This document shows positions 50,915 through 62,200 of a stretch of 64,000 nt of DNA, one piece after another. The position numbers and the translations under genes were made by a program. Under the pieces are notes generated by a model. The model was given only the letters and a program-made list of their open reading frames with translations. It was not told where the DNA came from and made no database searches. This DNA comes from Robertmurraya korlensis NBRC 107688. Its GTDB lineage: Bacteria; Bacillota; Bacilli; Bacillales; Cytobacillaceae. Location of the stretch: the NCBI RefSeq assembly GCF_001591645.1, contig NZ_BCVH01000006.1:62001-126000 (forward strand), given 5' to 3'. Position 1 is the first letter of the stretch. Each line of letters begins with the position of its first letter.

Positions 50915-51577
50915 ATGAAGTACAAAAGTGTTTTTGATATTATTGGTCCGGTAATGATTGGTCCTTCCAGCTCACATACAGCCGGGGCAGCTCGAATTGG
51001 TAGAGTAGCCAGAAGTCTTTTTGGCCGTGAACCAAAGTGGGCAAAGATTTCCTTTTACGGCTCTTTTGCACAAACATATAAGGGACATGGGACAGACGTT
51101 GCTATCATCGGTGGGCTATTAGATTTTGATACATTTGATGAACGAATTATAAGTTCCATTTCTATTGCTCAAACAAACGGAATGGAAATTACCTTTATTG
51201 AAGAAGAAGCAATTCCAAATCACCCGAATACGGCCAAGGTGTTCATTGGTGATGAGCATGGAGAGTTAGAGTTAGTAGGAATCTCCATAGGCGGTGGCAA
51301 AATAGAAATCATTGAATTAAATGGATTTGAGCTTAGGTTATCGGGTCACCACCCTGCCATTCTAGTGGTTCATAATGACCGTTTTGGTGCGATTGCAAGT
51401 GTTTCTAATATCTTAGCTTCACACGAACTAAATATTGGACATATGGAAGTGTCAAGGAAAGAAAAAGGGATGCTAGCGCTAATGACGATTGAAGTGGATC
51501 AAAATATTGACGACTCAGTTATTAAAGAATTAGAAGCGCTTGACCATGTGGTGAAAGTTGCTAAAATCGTTGATTAG
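50915..51577 (+). CDS. sdaAB: L-serine dehydratase, iron-sulfur-dependent, beta subunit
   Basis: A 220-residue subunit with the domain start YKSVFDIIGPVMIGPSSSHTAGAARIGRVAR and a C-terminal ACT domain (PAILVVHNDRFGAIASVSNILASHELNIGHMEVSR, about residues 148-182). With SdaAA it deaminates serine to pyruvate. ATG 50915 follows AAGGGGGAAA. The ACT domain suggests allosteric control by serine. Confidence 0.95.
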   Translation: MKYKSVFDIIGPVMIGPSSSHTAGAARIGRVARSLFGREPKWAKISFYGSFAQTYKGHGTDVAIIGGLLDFDTFDERIISSISIAQTNGMEITFIEEEAIPNHPNTAKVFIGDEHGELELVGISIGGGKIEIIELNGFELRLSGHHPAILVVHNDRFGAIASVSNILASHELNIGHMEVSRKEKGMLALMTIEVDQNIDDSVIKELEALDHVVKVAKIVD

Positions 51578-51640
51578 AAGAGAAAAATTATGGTAACGCT
51601 TTCAAAAATAGATTATTAGAACGCAGGGAGAGTGTACATC

Positions 51641-52534
51641 ATGTTTCGCAATGTCGCAGAGCTAGTAGAGCTCGCAAGTACACAAAATAAAAAAATATCA
51701 GATATCATGATTGAACAGGAAATGGAAGTTACTGGTCGATCAAGAGAGAAAATTCTTGAGCAAATGAATGTGAACTTGACGGTAATGGAGCAGGCGGTTG
51801 AACGTGGACTTAAGGGAGTGACATCTCATTCGGGTCTCACTGGTGGAGACGCCGTTCTTCTTCAAAAATATATTCAATCAGGAAAGTCATTATGTGGAGA
51901 CACGATACTAGATGCGGTCTCAAAGGCAGTAGCGACAAATGAAGTCAATGCTGCAATGGGTACAATTTGCGCAACACCCACCGCTGGGTCAGCCGGTGTG
52001 GTTCCCGGAACATTATTCGCCGTAAGAGATAAACTAAATCCTACTAGAGAACAGATGATCTCTTTCCTTTTTACATCTGGGGCTTTTGGGTTTGTTGTTG
52101 CTAACAATGCTTCCATTTCAGGAGCTGCTGGAGGGTGTCAAGCAGAGGTTGGATCTGCTGCTGGGATGGCTGCAGCTGCTATTGTAGAAATGGCTGGCGG
52201 GACTCCTGCTCAATGTGCAGAAGCTATGGCGATTACATTAAAAAATATGTTAGGATTAGTATGTGACCCCGTTGCAGGTTTAGTAGAAGTCCCTTGTGTG
52301 AAACGTAACGCAATGGGAGCTGCTAATGCAATGGTGGCAGCGGATATGGCACTAGCAGGAATAACTAGTAGAATTCCTTGTGATGAAGTGATTGATGCGA
52401 TGTATAAAATCGGTCAAACGATGCCTACCGCTCTTAAAGAAACGGCGCAGGGAGGGTTGGCGGCAACTCCGACAGGTCGCAGACTGGAAGCGAAGATTTT
52501 CGGAATACCGCATGTTCATGGAGAACAACAATAA
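51641..52534 (+). CDS. sdaAA: L-serine dehydratase, iron-sulfur-dependent, alpha subunit
   Basis: A 297-residue catalytic subunit that binds the [4Fe-4S] cluster through conserved cysteines. Motifs are SHSGLTGGDAVLLQKY, TICATPTAGSAGVVPG, ISGAAGGCQAEVGSAAGMAAAA and GLVCDPVAGLVEVPCVKRNAMG. ATG 51641 follows GCAGGGAGAG; the GTG three codons upstream overlaps that site. The last 17 bp overlap the start of recG. Confidence 0.95.
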   Translation: MFRNVAELVELASTQNKKISDIMIEQEMEVTGRSREKILEQMNVNLTVMEQAVERGLKGVTSHSGLTGGDAVLLQKYIQSGKSLCGDTILDAVSKAVATNEVNAAMGTICATPTAGSAGVVPGTLFAVRDKLNPTREQMISFLFTSGAFGFVVANNASISGAAGGCQAEVGSAAGMAAAAIVEMAGGTPAQCAEAMAITLKNMLGLVCDPVAGLVEVPCVKRNAMGAANAMVAADMALAGITSRIPCDEVIDAMYKIGQTMPTALKETAQGGLAATPTGRRLEAKIFGIPHVHGEQQ

Positions 52535-54572
52535 CGTAAAGCAATCCGTTACAGCTGTAAAAGGTATAGGTGCTGAGTCAGCACAAAGTCTAGCAGCCAT
52601 GGGAATAGAGACAATCGAAGACTTACTTGAATATTTTCCATATCGTTATGAAGACTATCGCCTGCGTGATTTAACAGACGTAAAGCATGACGAGAGGATT
52701 ACCGTAGAAGGGAAGGTTCATAGTGAGCCTTCTCTTATGTATTATGGGAAAAAGCGATCAAGACTGACCATAAGATTATTAGTCGATAGATACTTAATCC
52801 AAGTCGTATTTTTTAACCAGGCATATTTAAAAAGTAAGTTTCAAGTAAATGAATTAGTTACAGTAACCGGCAAATGGGATCAGCATCGTCAAATGATCAC
52901 AGCCTCTCAAGCAAAAGTAGGATCAAACGAATCAGAAAAAAAGTTTGTACCTGTTTATAGTGTGAAAGGGGATGTAACGGTAAAAGGTCTTAGGAGATTT
53001 ATTAATCTAGCATACTCCCAGTACGGAAACGATATAAGAGAAACGCTGCCAGAAAAAATGATTACCAAATATAAGCTTGGAGACCGGAAGGAAGCGCTGC
53101 TTTCCATGCATAATCCAGTAAACGAGGATGATGTAAAAAAGGCCCGAAGAAGGTTTGTGTATGAAGAATTTTTGTATTTTCAATTAAAGATGCAAGCTTT
53201 ACGGAAATTTGAAAGAGAGAATTCAAAGGGGCTTTCTCAAAACTATGAATTAGATACAGTAAAGCAGTTTATTGATAATCTCCCATTCCCACTTACAAAT
53301 GCACAAAAACGAGTGGTGAACGAGGTGTTAAAAGATCTAAAATCTCCCTACCGAATGAATCGTTTGCTGCAAGGGGATGTAGGTTCTGGCAAAACCATCG
53401 TTGCTGCCATTGCTCTTTTTTCGAGTTATACAGCTGGATATCAAGGTGCTTTAATGGTGCCGACAGAAATTTTAGCTGAGCAGCATGCTGAATCACTAAA
53501 GACATTGCTAGAGCCAGTTGGATTGTCAGTTGAATTATTAACGAGTTCGGTAAAGGGGAAGAGGCGTCGTGAAGTCTTAGAAAGATTAAAAAACGGTGAA
53601 ATACACATTTTAATCGGGACACATGCGTTAATCCAAGATGAAGTGGTTTTCGCTAAATTGGGGCTTGTCATTACAGATGAGCAGCATCGATTCGGTGTAG
53701 AACAAAGAAGGATACTAAGAGAAAAAGGTGAAAACCCAGATGTACTCTTTATGACAGCTACTCCGATTCCTCGTACTCTAGCGATTACCGTGTTTGGAGA
53801 AATGGACGTATCGATCATTGATGAAATGCCAGCCGGTCGAAAGGCGATTGAAACGTATTGGGCAAAAGCAGAAATGCTTGATCGTGTTCTCTCATTTATG
53901 GAAAAAGAGCTTCGAAAAGGACGACAAGCTTATGTCATTTGTCCACTTATTGAAGAGTCGGACAAGCTGGATGTACAAAATGCAATTGACGTTCATGTTG
54001 CCCTACAAACATACTTTCAAAATCGTTATCAAGTTGGTTTGATGCATGGTAGACTTGGTTCGGATGAGAAGGATGAAGTGATGAAAGCTTTCAGCTCAAA
54101 TCAATATCAAGTACTTGTATCAACTACTGTCGTAGAGGTGGGAGTAAATGTCCCGAATGCAACGATGATGGTTATTTATGATGCAGAAAGATTTGGGTTA
54201 GCACAGCTTCACCAGCTACGTGGACGTGTGGGAAGAGGAAGTGAACAATCGTATTGTGTGCTTCTGGCTGATCCAAAAACCGAGGTTGGAAAAGAACGTA
54301 TGAAAATTATGACAGAGACAAATGATGGCTTTGTCGTAAGTGAGAAGGATTTGGAGCTTCGAGGTCCTGGTGATTTCTTTGGCCGTAAACAAAGTGGCCT
54401 ACCGGAGTTTAAGGTAGCTGATATGGTTCATGACTACCGAGCGTTAGAAACCGCTCGAAACGACGCCATGGTCTTAATAGAATCAGAAGAGTTTTGGAAT
54501 GCGGATGAATACGTGGAGCTCCGTTCAAAGCTTGCTGATTCTGGTGTGCTGGAAAATGAAAAATTAGATTAA
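52518..54572 (+). CDS. recG: ATP-dependent DNA helicase RecG
   Basis: A 684-residue superfamily 2 helicase that regresses stalled forks and branches Holliday junctions. The N-terminal wedge domain (OB fold with VEGKVHSEPSLMYYGKKRSR) precedes Walker A LLQGDVGSGKT (about residue 287), DEQH (about 387), MTATPIPRTLAITVFGEMD and the C-terminal QLRGRVGRG. The start is ATG 52518, with ATG 52512 as alternative. No good Shine-Dalgarno is visible, so translation may depend on coupling to sdaAA, which it overlaps. Confidence 0.95.
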   Translation: MENNNNVKQSVTAVKGIGAESAQSLAAMGIETIEDLLEYFPYRYEDYRLRDLTDVKHDERITVEGKVHSEPSLMYYGKKRSRLTIRLLVDRYLIQVVFFNQAYLKSKFQVNELVTVTGKWDQHRQMITASQAKVGSNESEKKFVPVYSVKGDVTVKGLRRFINLAYSQYGNDIRETLPEKMITKYKLGDRKEALLSMHNPVNEDDVKKARRRFVYEEFLYFQLKMQALRKFERENSKGLSQNYELDTVKQFIDNLPFPLTNAQKRVVNEVLKDLKSPYRMNRLLQGDVGSGKTIVAAIALFSSYTAGYQGALMVPTEILAEQHAESLKTLLEPVGLSVELLTSSVKGKRRREVLERLKNGEIHILIGTHALIQDEVVFAKLGLVITDEQHRFGVEQRRILREKGENPDVLFMTATPIPRTLAITVFGEMDVSIIDEMPAGRKAIETYWAKAEMLDRVLSFMEKELRKGRQAYVICPLIEESDKLDVQNAIDVHVALQTYFQNRYQVGLMHGRLGSDEKDEVMKAFSSNQYQVLVSTTVVEVGVNVPNATMMVIYDAERFGLAQLHQLRGRVGRGSEQSYCVLLADPKTEVGKERMKIMTETNDGFVVSEKDLELRGPGDFFGRKQSGLPEFKVADMVHDYRALETARNDAMVLIESEEFWNADEYVELRSKLADSGVLENEKLD

Positions 54573-54584
54573 ATTTACTATGAT

Positions 54585-54629
54585 AAAAGCAGTATTGCAA
54601 AAAAAGTTTGTTGCATTCTGCTTTTTAGT
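54585..54629 (+). terminator. Terminator of recG
   Basis: AAAAGCAGTATTGCAA (54585-54600) pairs, with a one-base bulge, with TTGCATTCTGCTTTT (54611-54625), and Ts follow. The descending arm also contains the -35 of the fapR promoter. Confidence 0.8.
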
Positions 54630-54639
54630 TTTATATACT
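54611..54639 (+). promoter_or_regulatory. Sigma-A promoter of the fapR-plsX-fabD-fabG operon
   Basis: TTGCAT (54611-54616) and TATACT (54634-54639) are exactly 17 bp apart. Transcription should start close to 54646, inside the FapR operator. Confidence 0.75.
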
Positions 54640-54642
54640 ACT

Positions 54643-54663
54643 ATTAGTACCTAGTCTTAATAC
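54643..54663 (+). promoter_or_regulatory. FapR operator
   Basis: ATTAGTACCTAGTCTTAAT (54643-54661) matches the FapR consensus, an imperfect palindrome around TACCTAGTCTTA. Bound FapR would block the promoter directly upstream; malonyl-CoA releases it. Confidence 0.9.
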
Positions 54664-54682
54664 TTCGGACGGTGTTTTACAT

Positions 54683-55246
54683 ATGAGAAAAAGTAAAAAA
54701 GAACGTCAACGACTTTTAATAGATACGATTAAAGAAAACCCGTTTATTACCGATGAAGAGCTTGCTGAACAATTTACGGTTAGCGTACAAACCATTCGGT
54801 TAGACCGGTTAGAGTTATCGATCCCTGAGCTACGGGAAAGAATAAAGAATGTCGCAGAGAAGCGATTTGATGATGAAGTCCGTTCTTTACCAATCGATGA
54901 AGTAATTGGTGAGATTATTGATATTGAGCTTGATCAAACAGCAATTTCTATTTTTGATGTCAAGCATGAGCATGTGTTTAAAAGAAATCAAATCGCAAGG
55001 GGTCATCATGTTTTTGCTCAGGCAAATTCTCTAGCTGTAGCAGTGATCAATGATGAACTTGCTTTAACAGCAAAGGCAAACATACAATTTACCAGGTCTG
55101 TAAAAGAAAATGAACGAGTCATTGCAAAAGCAAAAGTGTTACGAATTGATGAAGAAAAGGGTAGAACCCTTGTGGAAGTCAATAGTTTTGTGAATAATGA
55201 ACTAGTATTTACTGGTACGTTTGAAATGTATCGTTATAAAAAATGA
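54683..55246 (+). CDS. fapR: Malonyl-CoA-responsive transcriptional repressor FapR
   Basis: A 187-residue repressor of fatty acid and phospholipid genes. The N-terminal DeoR-like helix-turn-helix ([32 protein letters not shown], about residues 18-50) binds the operator found just upstream. The C-terminal hot-dog thioesterase-like domain (about 70-187) binds malonyl-CoA. ATG 54683 is used; GGACGG is only a moderate ribosome binding site. Autoregulation is expected. Confidence 0.97.
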   Translation: MRKSKKERQRLLIDTIKENPFITDEELAEQFTVSVQTIRLDRLELSIPELRERIKNVAEKRFDDEVRSLPIDEVIGEIIDIELDQTAISIFDVKHEHVFKRNQIARGHHVFAQANSLAVAVINDELALTAKANIQFTRSVKENERVIAKAKVLRIDEEKGRTLVEVNSFVNNELVFTGTFEMYRYKK

Positions 55247-55264
55247 CATAAGGAATGAGTAACG

Positions 55265-56257
55265 ATGAAACTGGCCATTGATGCAATGGGAGGCGACCAC
55301 GCTCCAAAAGAGATCGTTCTAGGAGCGATAAAGGCCGTTCAAGCATTTGATGATTTACATATATGTCTAGTTGGTGATGAAGCAAAAATTAAGGAGCATC
55401 TCGCACCACACGACAGAATATCGATTTTACATACTGAAGAGGTTATTTTAGGAACTGATGAGCCTGTAAAAGCAGTGAGGCGGAAAAAGAATTCATCCAT
55501 GGTTTTAGCCGCGAAGCTTGTTGCTGATGGGGAAGCGGATGGTTGTATATCTGCTGGTAATACAGGGGCTTTAATGGCGACAGGTTTGTTCGTAGTAGGA
55601 CGTATTGAAGGAATTGAAAGACCAGCACTAGCTCCAACCTTACCGACAATTGGTGGGGAAGGGTTTCTTTTGCTTGATGTCGGTGCAAACGTTGATGCAA
55701 AGCCTGAGCACTTATTGCAAAATGCAATTATGGGTTCCATCTACGCTGAAAACGTAAGAGGTGTAAAGAATCCAAGAGTAGGTCTTTTGAATATCGGAAC
55801 AGAAGAGAAAAAAGGAAACGAGTTAACAAAGCTTGCCTTTGATTTGTTAAAGGAAGCTCCAGTGAACTTTATTGGAAATGTTGAGTCTAGGGATTTGCTT
55901 GAGGGTGTTGCTGATGTTGTAGTCACTGATGGTTTCACAGGAAATATGGTACTAAAGACCATTGAGGGTACGGCATTATCTGTATTTAAAATGCTTAAAT
56001 CGACATTATATAGCTCTCTGAAAACGAAGCTAGCAGCGGCTGTTCTAAAGCCAGACCTCATGCAATTAAAAGCGAAGATGGATTACTCGGAGTATGGTGG
56101 TGCGGGCCTGTTCGGACTTAAGGCACCTGTCATTAAAGCCCATGGATCGTCTGACGCAAACTCAGTATTTAATGCAATTAGACAAACTAGAGATATGGTG
56201 AATAAAAAGGTTGCGCCTACGATTAAAGAGGCCATATCAAAATACACAGAAGCTTGA
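55265..56257 (+). CDS. plsX: Phosphate acyltransferase PlsX
   Basis: A 330-residue peripheral membrane enzyme that converts acyl-ACP to acyl phosphate for phospholipid synthesis. Signatures are [58 protein letters not shown] and [19 protein letters not shown] 55265 lies 18 bp after fapR with TAAGGAATGAG upstream. It is controlled through the FapR operator. Confidence 0.97.
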   Translation: MKLAIDAMGGDHAPKEIVLGAIKAVQAFDDLHICLVGDEAKIKEHLAPHDRISILHTEEVILGTDEPVKAVRRKKNSSMVLAAKLVADGEADGCISAGNTGALMATGLFVVGRIEGIERPALAPTLPTIGGEGFLLLDVGANVDAKPEHLLQNAIMGSIYAENVRGVKNPRVGLLNIGTEEKKGNELTKLAFDLLKEAPVNFIGNVESRDLLEGVADVVVTDGFTGNMVLKTIEGTALSVFKMLKSTLYSSLKTKLAAAVLKPDLMQLKAKMDYSEYGGAGLFGLKAPVIKAHGSSDANSVFNAIRQTRDMVNKKVAPTIKEAISKYTEA

Positions 56258-56268
56258 GAGGAGTAACT

Positions 56269-57216
56269 ATGGGTAAATTAGCTATTATCTTTCCAGGACA
56301 AGGCTCACAAACAGTTGGAATGGGAAAAGTCTTTGCAGAGACAAACCAGGAAGTTCAATCTATATTCGAACAAGTAGACAAGAAACTAGGATTCTCACTA
56401 TCCAATCTTATTTTTGAAGGACCACAGGATGAGTTAACAAAAACAACAAACACTCAACCGGCGCTTTTAACAACATCCATTGCGTTGTTTAATCAATTTA
56501 AGAAAGCTGATATAGCGGCAGACTATATGGCTGGGCATAGCTTAGGTGAGTACACAGCGTTGGTAGCTGCTGGAGCGATTGCTTTTGAAGACGGCGCATA
56601 TGCGGTTCGTAAACGTGGTGAGTTTATGGAAGAAGCTGTTCCTAATCGTGAAGGGGCAATGGCGGCTGTATTAGGTCTAGATCGTGATACTCTTGCTGAA
56701 GCAGTAGAAAAAGCATCTGTTGAAGGAGAAATAGTTGGTCTTGCCAATATGAATTGCCCTGGTCAAATTGTTATTTCAGGTTCGAGAAAAGGGGTTGAAC
56801 TAGCTTCCCAGCTTGCAAAGGAAGCAGGAGCAAAACGAGTTCTTCCGCTTGAAGTTAGTGGTCCATTCCACTCGCAGCTCATGAAGCCGGCATCTGGACG
56901 TTTACAAGAAGTGCTAGATTTACTATCAATCAGTGAAGCGAATACTCCTGTCATAGCGAATGTAAATGCACAAGAGATGACTCAACCAGAGGAAATTAAG
57001 GAGCGATTGCTAGAGCAGCTATATTCTCCTGTCTTATGGGAGGACAGCGTAAAGCATATGATTGAACTTGGTGTAGATACCTTTGTTGAAATTGGACCTG
57101 GGAAAGTGCTATCTGGTTTAGTAAAGAAAGTGGATCGTTCTGTTCAAACATATTCTATTTCTGATGAGGAAACGCTTTTGGCAACCATTAATGCATTAAA
57201 GGAGAGAACGGTATGA
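56269..57216 (+). CDS. fabD: Malonyl-CoA:ACP transacylase
   Basis: A 315-residue enzyme that loads malonyl units on ACP. The nucleophile motif is [14 protein letters not shown] (Ser near residue 91), with [13 protein letters not shown] at the N-terminus and the active-site His in [16 protein letters not shown] 56269 follows GAGAGGAG; the upstream frame overlaps plsX and is rejected. The end overlaps fabG by four bases. Confidence 0.97.
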   Translation: MGKLAIIFPGQGSQTVGMGKVFAETNQEVQSIFEQVDKKLGFSLSNLIFEGPQDELTKTTNTQPALLTTSIALFNQFKKADIAADYMAGHSLGEYTALVAAGAIAFEDGAYAVRKRGEFMEEAVPNREGAMAAVLGLDRDTLAEAVEKASVEGEIVGLANMNCPGQIVISGSRKGVELASQLAKEAGAKRVLPLEVSGPFHSQLMKPASGRLQEVLDLLSISEANTPVIANVNAQEMTQPEEIKERLLEQLYSPVLWEDSVKHMIELGVDTFVEIGPGKVLSGLVKKVDRSVQTYSISDEETLLATINALKERTV

Positions 57217-57956
57217 AGCTTTTAGGAAAAGTGGCGCTTGTTACAGGTGCATCACGTGGAATCGGAAGAGATATCGCTATTGAATTAGCGAAAGCAGGGG
57301 CAAATGTGGCGGTTAACTACGCTGGTAGTGAAGCTCGTGCGAATGAGGTAGTTCAAGAAATTCAAAGTCTTGGTAGAGAAGCATTTGCCGTTCAATGCGA
57401 TGTTGCTAGTGCAGAATCTGTAGCGGAGATGGTCAAACAAACGATTGACCGTTGGGGAAGCCTAGATATTCTTGTCAATAATGCGGGAATTACTAGAGAT
57501 AATCTAATTATGCGTATGAAGGAAGACGAATGGGACGATGTTATTAATACAAACCTTAAAGGTGTGTTCCTTTGTACGAAGGCCGTTACTCGTCAAATGA
57601 TGAAGCAAAAGAGTGGAAGAATTATTAATATTTCTTCCGTCGTCGGAGAAAGCGGGAACGCTGGTCAAGCCAATTATGTAGCAGCCAAGGCTGGGGTAAT
57701 CGGTTTAACAAAAACTACGGCTAAGGAGCTTGCTCCTCGTGGGATAACGGTTAATGCTGTTGCACCTGGCTTTATTACAACCGATATGACAGATAAATTA
57801 ACAGATGAGATTAAAGAGGGAATGCTAAAGATGATTCCGCTGGCTAAATTTGGTGAACCAAAGGACATTGCCAACGCAGTAACATTTCTAGCATCTGACG
57901 ACAGCCGCTACATTACAGGACAAACCATCCATGTAAACGGTGGAATGGTGATGTAA
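57213..57956 (+). CDS. fabG: 3-oxoacyl-ACP reductase FabG
   Basis: A 247-residue short-chain dehydrogenase that reduces 3-oxoacyl-ACP with NADPH. It has the cofactor motif [20 protein letters not shown] (about residues 9-28), NNAGITRD, the catalytic Ser in [10 protein letters not shown] and YVAAKAG (Tyr and Lys). ATG 57213 follows AAAGGAGAG in the end of fabD. Confidence 0.97.
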   Translation: MKLLGKVALVTGASRGIGRDIAIELAKAGANVAVNYAGSEARANEVVQEIQSLGREAFAVQCDVASAESVAEMVKQTIDRWGSLDILVNNAGITRDNLIMRMKEDEWDDVINTNLKGVFLCTKAVTRQMMKQKSGRIINISSVVGESGNAGQANYVAAKAGVIGLTKTTAKELAPRGITVNAVAPGFITTDMTDKLTDEIKEGMLKMIPLAKFGEPKDIANAVTFLASDDSRYITGQTIHVNGGMVM

Positions 57957-58023
57957 CCGAAAATTCAACATTTATTAATTTGGAGAAATGGACTATAATG
58001 TCCCTTGAGGGGAGGTGAAAAGC

Positions 58024-58257
58024 ATGGCAGATGTATTAGAGCGCGTAACGAAGATTATCGTTGACAGACTTGGAGTAGAAGAAACTCAAGTGACTCTTGA
58101 AGCTTCTTTCAAGGATGATCTTGGTGCTGATTCCCTTGACGTAGTAGAACTAGTTATGGAATTAGAAGACGAGTTTGATATGGAAATCTCTGACGATGAT
58201 GCTGAAAAGATTTCTACAGTGGGTGACGCTGTGAACTACATAAAAAGTACTCAATAA
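58024..58257 (+). CDS. acpP: Acyl carrier protein
   Basis: A 77-residue acidic carrier protein. The phosphopantetheine attachment serine is Ser37 in [21 protein letters not shown] 58024 follows GGGGAGGTGAAA, a very strong ribosome binding site suited to high expression. The 67-bp gap after fabG, containing TATAAT (57995-58000), may hold an extra promoter. A terminator follows the gene. Confidence 0.97.
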   Translation: MADVLERVTKIIVDRLGVEETQVTLEASFKDDLGADSLDVVELVMELEDEFDMEISDDDAEKISTVGDAVNYIKSTQ

Positions 58258-58274
58258 TCGTTAGAATTTATGAA

Positions 58275-58304
58275 AAAGCTCCGCATCTATGCGGGGCTTT
58301 CTTC
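58275..58304 (+). terminator. Terminator after acpP
   Basis: AAAGCTCCGCAT and ATGCGGGGCTTT form a 12-bp stem with one G-T pair. The tail CTTCTG is weakly T-rich, so it may leak into rnc. Confidence 0.7.
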
Positions 58305-58407
58305 TGTTGCAAAGAATTTTGAAAAACCTTCAATCTTCCTTTGCGTTTTTAAGAACTTTTACGTAAACTTGATATGGTATGTAAACTATTAGCAAGGTGG
58401 AGGCAAA

Positions 58408-59187
58408 ATGAGCAAGTACGGAAAAGAAAGAGAGAAACGTAGCTTTCGCTCTTATGATAAATTATTTAAAGATTTTCAATCGGAACAAGGGATTACCTTT
58501 ACAGATGAAAAACTATTAAAACAAGCATTTACCCATTCATCATATGTGAATGAGCATCGTAGAAAGCCTTATGAAGATAATGAGAGGCTTGAATTTTTAG
58601 GAGACGCTGTATTAGAATTAACGGTTTCACAGTTCCTTTACAAGAAGTACCCGATGATGAGCGAAGGAGAGTTGACGAAGTTGCGTGCGGCCGTTGTTTG
58701 TGAGCCTTCGTTAGTAAGGTTTGCCAACGAACTTTCTTTTGGAAAGCTTGTATTACTCGGAAAAGGGGAAGAAATGACAGGAGGTCGTGAGCGCCCAGCC
58801 CTGTTAGCGGATGTCTTTGAAGCGTTTATTGGGGCACTCTTTTTAGATAAAGGAATTGAAACAGTGATTGGCTTTTTAGAAAAAGTTGTATTTCCTAAAA
58901 TAAACGAAGGTGCTTTTTCTCATGTGATGGATTTTAAAAGTCAACTACAAGAGCTTGTTCAAAGAGATGGAATTGGTACAATCGAATACAAAATTTTACT
59001 TGAGCGAGGACCGGCCCATAACAGGGAGTTTGTCTCAAAGGTTTGTTTAAACAACGAGGAGCTTGGACAAGGTACAGGGAGATCAAAGAAAGAAGCGGAG
59101 CAGCATGCTGCCCAAATGGCTTTAGAAAAGATCAAATCTCACCTTAATGGAGCAAAAGAACAGCTAGAAGAAAAACAACAGGAGTAG
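58408..59187 (+). CDS. rnc: Ribonuclease III
   Basis: A 259-residue double-strand-specific endonuclease for rRNA maturation and mRNA decay. The signature [21 protein letters not shown] (about residues 52-72) and [15 protein letters not shown] carry the metal ligands. A C-terminal dsRBD ([20 protein letters not shown] to [10 protein letters not shown]) follows. ATG 58408 is preceded by GGTGGAGGC. Confidence 0.97.
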   Translation: MSKYGKEREKRSFRSYDKLFKDFQSEQGITFTDEKLLKQAFTHSSYVNEHRRKPYEDNERLEFLGDAVLELTVSQFLYKKYPMMSEGELTKLRAAVVCEPSLVRFANELSFGKLVLLGKGEEMTGGRERPALLADVFEAFIGALFLDKGIETVIGFLEKVVFPKINEGAFSHVMDFKSQLQELVQRDGIGTIEYKILLERGPAHNREFVSKVCLNNEELGQGTGRSKKEAEQHAAQMALEKIKSHLNGAKEQLEEKQQE

Positions 59188-59206
59188 AGATAAAGGGGGA
59201 AAAGCT

Positions 59207-62200
59207 GTGTATCTCAAACGTTTGGATGTAGTCGGATTCAAATCGTTTGCTGAGAGAATTGGGGTCGATTTTGTCCCGGGTGTCACAGCAGTGGTTGGTC
59301 CAAATGGTAGTGGAAAAAGTAATATCACCGATGCCATTCGATGGGTGTTAGGAGAGCAGTCAGCGAAATCGCTTCGAGGCGCAAAGATGGAGGATATTAT
59401 TTTTGCTGGAAGTGATTCGCGAAAGGCATTGAATTTCGCGGAAGTTACATTGACTCTGGATAATGAAGATCAGGCATTACCGATAGACTACAATGAGGTT
59501 AGTGTAACTAGACGTGTGTATCGATCTGGGGATAGCGAGTTTCAAATTAATAAACAAACATGTAGGTTGAAAGATATCATTGATTTGTTTATGGACTCCG
59601 GATTAGGGAGAGAAGCGTTTTCAATCATTAGCCAAGGTAAAGTAGAAGAAATATTAAACAGCAAGGCCGAAGAAAGAAGAACCATCTTTGAAGAGGCGGC
59701 TGGTGTTCTAAAATATAAAAACCGTAAGAAAAAAGCTGAGTCAAAGCTAACAGAAACACAGGAGAATCTAAATCGTGTGAGTGATATCTTACATGAATTA
59801 GAAACGCAAGTAGAGCCGCTAAAAATTCAAGCGTCCATTGCGAAGGATTATTTACAGCAAAAAGAAGAGCTTGAAAAGATAGAAGTATCTGTAACGGTAC
59901 ACGAGATTGAGGAGCTTCATGAGCAGTGGGAGAAGCTGACCAATCAGCTTGAGCAGCATAAAGAGGATGAACTAAAGCTATCTACCGTTCTTCAATCGAA
60001 GGAAGCTAACATTGTGGAAATGAGAGATCATATGGCAGCCCTCGATGAGTCGATTAACGACTTGCAGGACATTCTTCTTCATGTCAGTGAAGAGCTTGAG
60101 AAAGTTGAAGGTAGAAAAGAAGTACTAAAAGAGAGAAAGAAAAATGCTTCGCAAAATAAAGAGCAACTAAGAAAAAGCATGGAAGAAGTCTCGATAAAAG
60201 TTCAAGAATTAACCTCGCTTCAGCTTGCGCAAGAAGAAAGCTATTCAAGGATGAATCAAGAGGTACAATCGCTGAAACAACTGCTAAAAGAAAAGCAGGA
60301 AGTTCTCGCATCGTTTAGTGAAAATATAGAAGATCGTATTGAGTCACTAAAGAGTGACTATATTGAGATTTTAAACAAGCAAGCATCTAGTAGGAATGAA
60401 CTTCAAAACACCGAAAAACAGCTTGGGCAGCAAGGTGTAAAAAACACACGGTTAGAAGCAGATAACGAAAAATACCTTCAAGAAAGACGTGTTATTGCCA
60501 CCCGAAAGCAGAGTATTGAAGCTAGCATTACTGAGGTTCAGAAAAATCTAGAAGTGCAGGTCCATGTGTTTAGAGAAGAGCAAAGAAGCCTTGAAAACTT
60601 GAAAAATAAATACCAAAAGCAAGAAACCCAGCTATATCAGGCGTATCAATTTTTACAAAAAGCAAAGTCTAGAAAAGATATGCTAGAAGAGATGGAAGAC
60701 GATTATTCAGGTTTTTTCCAAGGAGTAAAGGAAGTATTAAAGGCAAGAGACGGCAAGCTCTCTGGTATTGAGGGTGCGGTTGCAGAGCTTATCCAAGTTC
60801 CAAAGCCGTATGAAGTGTCAATTGAGACGGCTTTAGGTGCAGCCATGCAACATGTCGTTGTTTCAAATGAGGAAAACGGGAGAAAGGCGATCGCGTATTT
60901 AAAGCAAAACTCCTTTGGACGAGCAACATTCCTCCCTCTTAGTGTTATTAGAGGCAAAAGCCTATCAGCCGGACAGCTTCAGGCTTTAAAAGGACATCCA
61001 TCATTTGTTGGGGTAGCAAAGGAATTAATAGAGTATGAACATAAATATGAAGAAATCTTTTCGAATCTTTTAGGAACAGTTGTTATTACGAGGGACTTAA
61101 AAGGAGCGAATGATCTCGCTAAGCTTTTACAATACCGTTGCCGATTTGTTACGATCGATGGGGATATTGTTAACCCAGGTGGTTCCATGACTGGTGGTGC
61201 TGTAAAATCAAATACCTCCTCGCTTCTAAGCCGTAAAGGAGAGCTAGAAGAGTTAAAAGGGAAGCTAGTGGGAATGGAAGTCCAAACACACGAGTTAGAA
61301 GCCCAGGTGAAGGAACTTAAATTTTCCATAGCAACCCAAGAGCATAAGCTTGAGGATATTCGGAAACAGGGGGAGGATCTTCGTTTACTCGAGCAATCGA
61401 AAAGGGGAGACCTCAGAGAAATTGAGATTGAAGAAAAAAATATCAATGAAAAGCTAAAAATATATGATCTAGATATGTCTCAATTTCTACAAGATCAAAC
61501 GCAGTTATCTTCACGAAAGTTAGAGTTGACAGAATTGCTTTCAACGTATGCGAAGGAACTAGCTGAACTTGATAGGGAAATTCAAATACTATCAGAAAAG
61601 AAATCTTCACAAAATAGTTCTAAAGAAACAGTTATCAATGAAATTGGGGAATTGAAAGTGAAGCTGGCTGCATTGATGGAGCAGCATCACGGCTTGTCTG
61701 AAAAACTTGATGCGACAAGATCAGCACTAATCGAGTATACGAAGCGACATGAAACATACGAAGAGGATCTGTCTTTATTATCATCAGAAATGAACTCTAG
61801 TAATTCTGGGGAACAGCGATTAGAAGAAGAGGCTTCCAAAAAGCTGCAGGATAAAAATGAAACGATCTCTATGATTTCCTCACGCCGGGAAGAGCGTCTA
61901 AAGCTTCACAGCACACTTGAGGATGCTGAGCTTGAACTAAAAGAGCTGTTAAGACAGCATAAGGGCTTAATTGGGGCACTTAAGGATGAAGAAGTAAAGT
62001 TAGGACGTCTAGATGTAGACTTAGAAAACAGACTTTCTCACCTCCGAGAAGAGTATCTTCTGTCATTTGAAGCGGCAAAAGAGGAATTTCCTCTTGTTCT
62101 ACCGGTTGAGGAGGCACGAAAAAAAGTGAAGTTGATTCGTCTCGCCATCGAAGAACTCGGTGTCGTCAATATCGGTGCAATTGAAGAATATGATCGTGTC

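Noticed and set aside
60979-61446. 155-codon reverse frame in smc
   Set aside because: It is a Ser/Phe-rich antisense shadow of the coiled-coil region, without start signals.
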